Positions 60,871-64,000 of a stretch of 64,000 nucleotides of DNA are shown here, one piece after another. The notes below the pieces were generated by a model that had not been told where the DNA came from, ran no database searches, and saw only the letters and a list, made by a program, of their open reading frames with translations. Source of the DNA: Lachnospiraceae bacterium (lineage in GTDB: Bacteria; Bacillota; Clostridia; Lachnospirales; Lachnospiraceae); assembly GCA_017465475.1 (NCBI GenBank), contig JAFTWC010000018.1, positions 1-64,000 on the forward strand, written 5' to 3'. Every line of letters begins with the position of its first letter. Within the stretch, counting starts at the first letter, position 1. The position numbers were made by a program, and so were the translations under genes.

Positions 60871-63357
60871 ATGGTGATTCGGGAATTAAATAAGAACTGG
60901 ACCATGAGAGACAGAAGCTGGGATGATTTTATCCCGGCTTCTGTGCCTGGTGACCTTTATACGGATTTGTTGAACAGTAAGAGAATGGAGGACCCTTATT
61001 ACAGAGACAATGAGTTGGCAGCATTGAAATTGTCGGAGAAAGAATATGAATATACGACAGTGTTTCTTGCGGACCGTGACGAAGTAGAGAAGGAACGGAT
61101 ACTGCTCCGTTTCGAGGGAATTGATACGCTGGCGGATGTTTACCTGAATGATAAGCAAATCGGGTTTGCAAATAATATGCACCGGGTATGGGAATATGAT
61201 GTGAAGTCCGTGTTAAAAGAAGGCGAAAACATACTAAAGGTAGTGTTTCATTCACCGACGAAGTATATCAGGGAAAAGTATAAACAAAGACGTCTTGACG
61301 GAACATCAGATGCTATGAGAGGATTTCCGTATTTGCGTAAGGCTCATTGCATGTTCGGATGGGACTGGGGTCCGAGGTTGCCCGGTGTAGGACTTTGGAG
61401 ACCGGTATATCTCATTGCCTATGATACGGTACGAATTGACAGTACTTATTTGAAACAAAAGCATACAAACGGCATTGTGGAACTGACCACAGAAGTGACA
61501 CTGGAAACTGCGGAAGGAAATTCTTTTACCTACGGAGAAAAGTCTGCATTGTTGTTAAAGGCAGAGCCGGTGATAAAGGAATTATCCGTAAAGGTAGAAG
61601 TACTTGATCCGGAGGGAAATGTTGTGGCGGAAGGTAACGGGGTCACGCCGATTTGTATTCAAAATCCGAAACTATGGTGGCCGGCCGGCTTTGGAGAACA
61701 GCCTCTTTATACGGTGAAAGTGACAGTTTCTTTTAACGGTAAGGACTTAGATACGTGGGAACGCAGAATCGGTCTTCGTACCATGTCTGTGACTACGGAA
61801 AAAGACGAATACGGAGAACGGTTTGCTCATGTAGTAAACGGTGTGGAAGTCTTTGCCATGGGCGGAGATTATATTCCGGAGGATAATTTACTGGCCCGGA
61901 CAAATCCGGAGAGAACGAGACAACTGCTTACGGATGCGAAGCTGGCAAATTTCAACAGCATTCGTGTTTGGGGCGGCGGATATTATCCGGAGGATTGGTT
62001 TTATGATACCTGTGATGAACTGGGACTTATCGTATGGCAGGATTTTATGTTTGCCTGCGCAGTGTATGATTTGACGGAAGAGTTTGAAGAAAATATTATT
62101 GCGGAATTTAAAGACAACATTAAGCGGTTACGGCATCATGCTTCCTTGGGATTGTGGTGCGGCAACAACGAGATGGAGCTTTTTGTGAAGCAGGGCGAAT
62201 GGGTGAATTCACCGAAAGAACAGAGCGATTATGTAAAAATGTATGAGTATATTTTGCCGAAAGTATTAAAGGAGTATGACCCGGAAGCGTTTTATTGGCC
62301 GGCAAGTCCGTCCAGCGGAGGCTGTTTTGATGAGCCGAATGATGAGACCAGAGGGGATGTACACTATTGGGAGGTTTGGCACGGAAATAAGCCGATTACC
62401 GAGTACCGGAAGTTCTATTTCAGATATCTTTCGGAATTCGGATTCCAGTCTTTTCCGGCGGTTAAAACCATTGAGACCTTTACGCTTCCGGAGGATCGGA
62501 ATATATACTCTTATGTAATGGAAAAGCATCAGAGAAATGCGGCGGCAAACGGAAAAATCTCCAATTACATGTCTCAGACATATTTGTATCCGTCCTCTTT
62601 TGATACGGTAGTTTATGCGTCACAGCTGTTGCAGGCTCAAGCAATTCGTTATGGCGTAGAGCATTTCAGAAGATGGCGGGGACGCTGTATGGGTACTGTT
62701 ATTTGGCAATTAAATGATTGTTGGCCGGTGGCGAGCTGGTCTTCAATCGACTATTACGGAAGATGGAAGGCGTTGCATTATTATGCCAAACGTTTCTTTG
62801 CTCCGGTACTGCTTTCCTGCGAGGAAGAAGGAATTCTTACACAGGACACCAATCCGAATGCGGAGCCGTATGAAGTGATAAAATCGGCTAAATTTAATAT
62901 TAGCAATGAAACCATGCAAGAGAAAACATTGACTGTAAAATGGCAGCTGCGAGATGCAAAGGGATGCGTAAAAGAAAGCTGCGAAGAAACCGTTTCTGTC
63001 CCTGCATTAGGTGTGGTATGGCTCACTAAAACGGAATTGCCGCAGGCAGAGTTGTATGAGGATCATGTATTTTATTCTTTGTGGGAAGATAATGAGATGA
63101 TAAGCAGCAGCAGCGTGCTCTTTTGCCAACCGAAATATTACCGGTTTGAGAATCCGGAACTTTCGGTGCGGGTAGAAGGCGACGAGGTAATTGTGGTTGC
63201 TAAGAACTATGCCAAAGATGTAGAGATTTTAAACGAAACGGAAGATATTCTTTTGGAGGATAATTACTTTGATATGGAACCGGGGGAACGGAGGGTGAAA
63301 ATTCTGCGCGGAGATGCGAAAGACATTCGTGTGCGCAGTACCTATGATATCCGGTAG
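60871..63357 (+). CDS. Beta-mannosidase, GH2
   Basis: Releases mannose from the non-reducing ends of beta-mannosides. The 828-residue protein has the GH2 jelly-roll N-terminus (LNKNWTMRDRSWDDFIPASV, HCMFGWDWGPRLPGVGLWRPV), the immunoglobulin-like domain and the TIM barrel with RVWGGGYYPEDWFYDTCDELG. Catalytic residues are E434 in CGNNEME (acid/base) and E522 in LSEFGFQS (nucleophile). There is no signal peptide, so it acts on imported manno-oligosaccharides in the cytoplasm. It starts at ATG 60871 with AAGGAG upstream, probably in one operon with the epimerase-family gene that follows 14 bases later. Confidence 0.95.
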   Translation: MVIRELNKNWTMRDRSWDDFIPASVPGDLYTDLLNSKRMEDPYYRDNELAALKLSEKEYEYTTVFLADRDEVEKERILLRFEGIDTLADVYLNDKQIGFANNMHRVWEYDVKSVLKEGENILKVVFHSPTKYIREKYKQRRLDGTSDAMRGFPYLRKAHCMFGWDWGPRLPGVGLWRPVYLIAYDTVRIDSTYLKQKHTNGIVELTTEVTLETAEGNSFTYGEKSALLLKAEPVIKELSVKVEVLDPEGNVVAEGNGVTPICIQNPKLWWPAGFGEQPLYTVKVTVSFNGKDLDTWERRIGLRTMSVTTEKDEYGERFAHVVNGVEVFAMGGDYIPEDNLLARTNPERTRQLLTDAKLANFNSIRVWGGGYYPEDWFYDTCDELGLIVWQDFMFACAVYDLTEEFEENIIAEFKDNIKRLRHHASLGLWCGNNEMELFVKQGEWVNSPKEQSDYVKMYEYILPKVLKEYDPEAFYWPASPSSGGCFDEPNDETRGDVHYWEVWHGNKPITEYRKFYFRYLSEFGFQSFPAVKTIETFTLPEDRNIYSYVMEKHQRNAAANGKISNYMSQTYLYPSSFDTVVYASQLLQAQAIRYGVEHFRRWRGRCMGTVIWQLNDCWPVASWSSIDYYGRWKALHYYAKRFFAPVLLSCEEEGILTQDTNPNAEPYEVIKSAKFNISNETMQEKTLTVKWQLRDAKGCVKESCEETVSVPALGVVWLTKTELPQAELYEDHVFYSLWEDNEMISSSSVLFCQPKYYRFENPELSVRVEGDEVIVVAKNYAKDVEILNETEDILLEDNYFDMEPGERRVKILRGDAKDIRVRSTYDIR

Positions 63358-63371
63358 AACGGGAGGCACCA

Positions 63372-64000
63372 ATGGGCGAAACAGTAAGAAAATATCAAAT
63401 TGATACGGCAGAAAATAAGGAGTTCATGAAAGAACTGCGAGAAAATTTATTTTCTTTTGGACACGGTTTTCCGTCTCCGGGTGGTGGTTCCTATTACTTG
63501 GGAGATGACGGAACACCGTGGAAGGAACGGAACCGGGAAACCTGGATCACCTGTCGTATGGCACATGTATACAGCATGGGTACGATGTTGGGACACGTGG
63601 GAAGTGAGGCATTGGTTGATGCTGCATTAAAAGGACTGAACGGGGAACTGAAAGATGCGGAACACGGCGGATGGTATGCCGGTTTGACAGCGGAAGGTGC
63701 CGTGGTGCCGAATAAGCAGTGTTATGCCCATGCGTTTGTGATATTAGCGGCATCCTCTGCCGTACTAGCCAATCGACCGGGAGCAGAGGGATTATTAAAG
63801 GAAGCTCTTGTTATATACGATGAGAAGTTTTGGCAGGAAGAGGAAGGTCTTTCTGTTGATACCTGGGATACTTCGTTTCAAAAGCTGGATACCTATCGTG
63901 GGTTAAATGCCAATATGCATACGGTGGAGGCTTTTTTGGCTGCGGCGGATGTGTTGGGAGAAGAGAAGTACCGGGTACGGGCCGGAAGGATTATTGACCG
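63372..64000 (+). CDS. N-acylglucosamine 2-epimerase (AGE)/mannose isomerase-family protein, 5' part
   Basis: The first about 209 residues are in the window; the rest lies beyond base 64000. RETWITCRMAHVYS, HGGWYAGLTAEG, KQCYAHAFVILAASSA and DTYRGLNANMHTVEAFLAA are typical of the (alpha/alpha)6-barrel AGE family, close to aldose-ketose (mannose/YihS-like) isomerases. Next to a beta-mannosidase, conversion of mannose to fructose (or epimerisation of a mannosyl sugar) is the likely role. ATG 63372 has GGGAGG upstream. Confidence 0.85.
   Translation, partial: MGETVRKYQIDTAENKEFMKELRENLFSFGHGFPSPGGGSYYLGDDGTPWKERNRETWITCRMAHVYSMGTMLGHVGSEALVDAALKGLNGELKDAEHGGWYAGLTAEGAVVPNKQCYAHAFVILAASSAVLANRPGAEGLLKEALVIYDEKFWQEEEGLSVDTWDTSFQKLDTYRGLNANMHTVEAFLAAADVLGEEKYRVRAGRIID

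Overview
The window looks like chromosomal DNA of an anaerobic gut or rumen Firmicute, most likely a Lachnospiraceae member. Pointers are ferredoxin-based metabolism (two pyruvate:ferredoxin oxidoreductase-type genes), strong AGGAGG ribosome-binding sites, consensus sigma-A promoters, a T-box leader, Pro/Thr-rich linkers in secreted proteins, Cys-motif and leucine-rich-repeat surface proteins, a GH10 xylanase and a beta-mannosidase. No rRNA, tRNA, insertion sequence, phage or CRISPR array was seen.

Layout: 1-1719 is the 5' part of a PFOR gene (minus). 2065-5176 holds an EamA transporter, greA and lysS. 5228-20426 is an accessory island in three transcription units plus a divergent gene: (a) 5435-9257, a radical-SAM/SPASM protein, a polytopic membrane protein, an SPL-like radical-SAM protein and a DHODH-like flavoprotein with a ferredoxin tail; (b) 9322-10617 (minus), an unrecognised HTH-like protein; (c) 10876-15147, a giant Ser/Thr kinase-STAND ATPase-TPR protein; (d) 15298-20387, an MBL/beta-CASP-like protein, a GrpE-like protein and an Hsp70 with a helical C-terminus. 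Units a, c and d share a promoter architecture, TTACAAAC-N17-TATNCT, so they probably form one regulon. This island is the best candidate for an undescribed system.

20553-29196: GH10 xylanase lipoprotein, an XRE regulator, a MntA-HepT (MNT-HEPN) toxin-antitoxin pair behind three phased operators, an HTH-phosphoglucosamine mutase fusion with a hexapeptide-repeat protein and NagB (amino-sugar metabolism), and an OFA-type MFS transporter. 29472-36462 is a tight operon of a CHASE2 adenylate cyclase, a TIM-barrel isomerase-like protein, a FecR/LRR lipoprotein and a cNMP-binding DUF2225-type protein: a local cAMP signalling module. 36658-38833: PfkB kinase, ECF sigma factor and its membrane partner.

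46898 down to 39101 (minus) is an operon behind a T-box leader with a probable leucine specifier: a LeuA-like protein that keeps the leucine-sensing domain but lacks catalytic and metal residues, a TIM-barrel/acyl-CoA synthetase fusion, and a full-length PFOR. Acyl-CoA ligase plus 2-oxoacid:ferredoxin oxidoreductase under leucine control suggests leucine formation from isovalerate by reductive carboxylation, as known physiologically in rumen anaerobes; this is inference.

47073-54455: a glycosyl-1-phosphate transferase, a BTAD-type regulator, a secreted transglutaminase-like protein and a compact type IV pilus gene set with a PilT-type ATPase but no PilB. 54600-60855: a 1317-residue Ala-rich coiled-coil surface protein and a chemoreceptor. 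60871-64000: a GH2 beta-mannosidase and the start of an AGE-family epimerase/isomerase (mannoside use).
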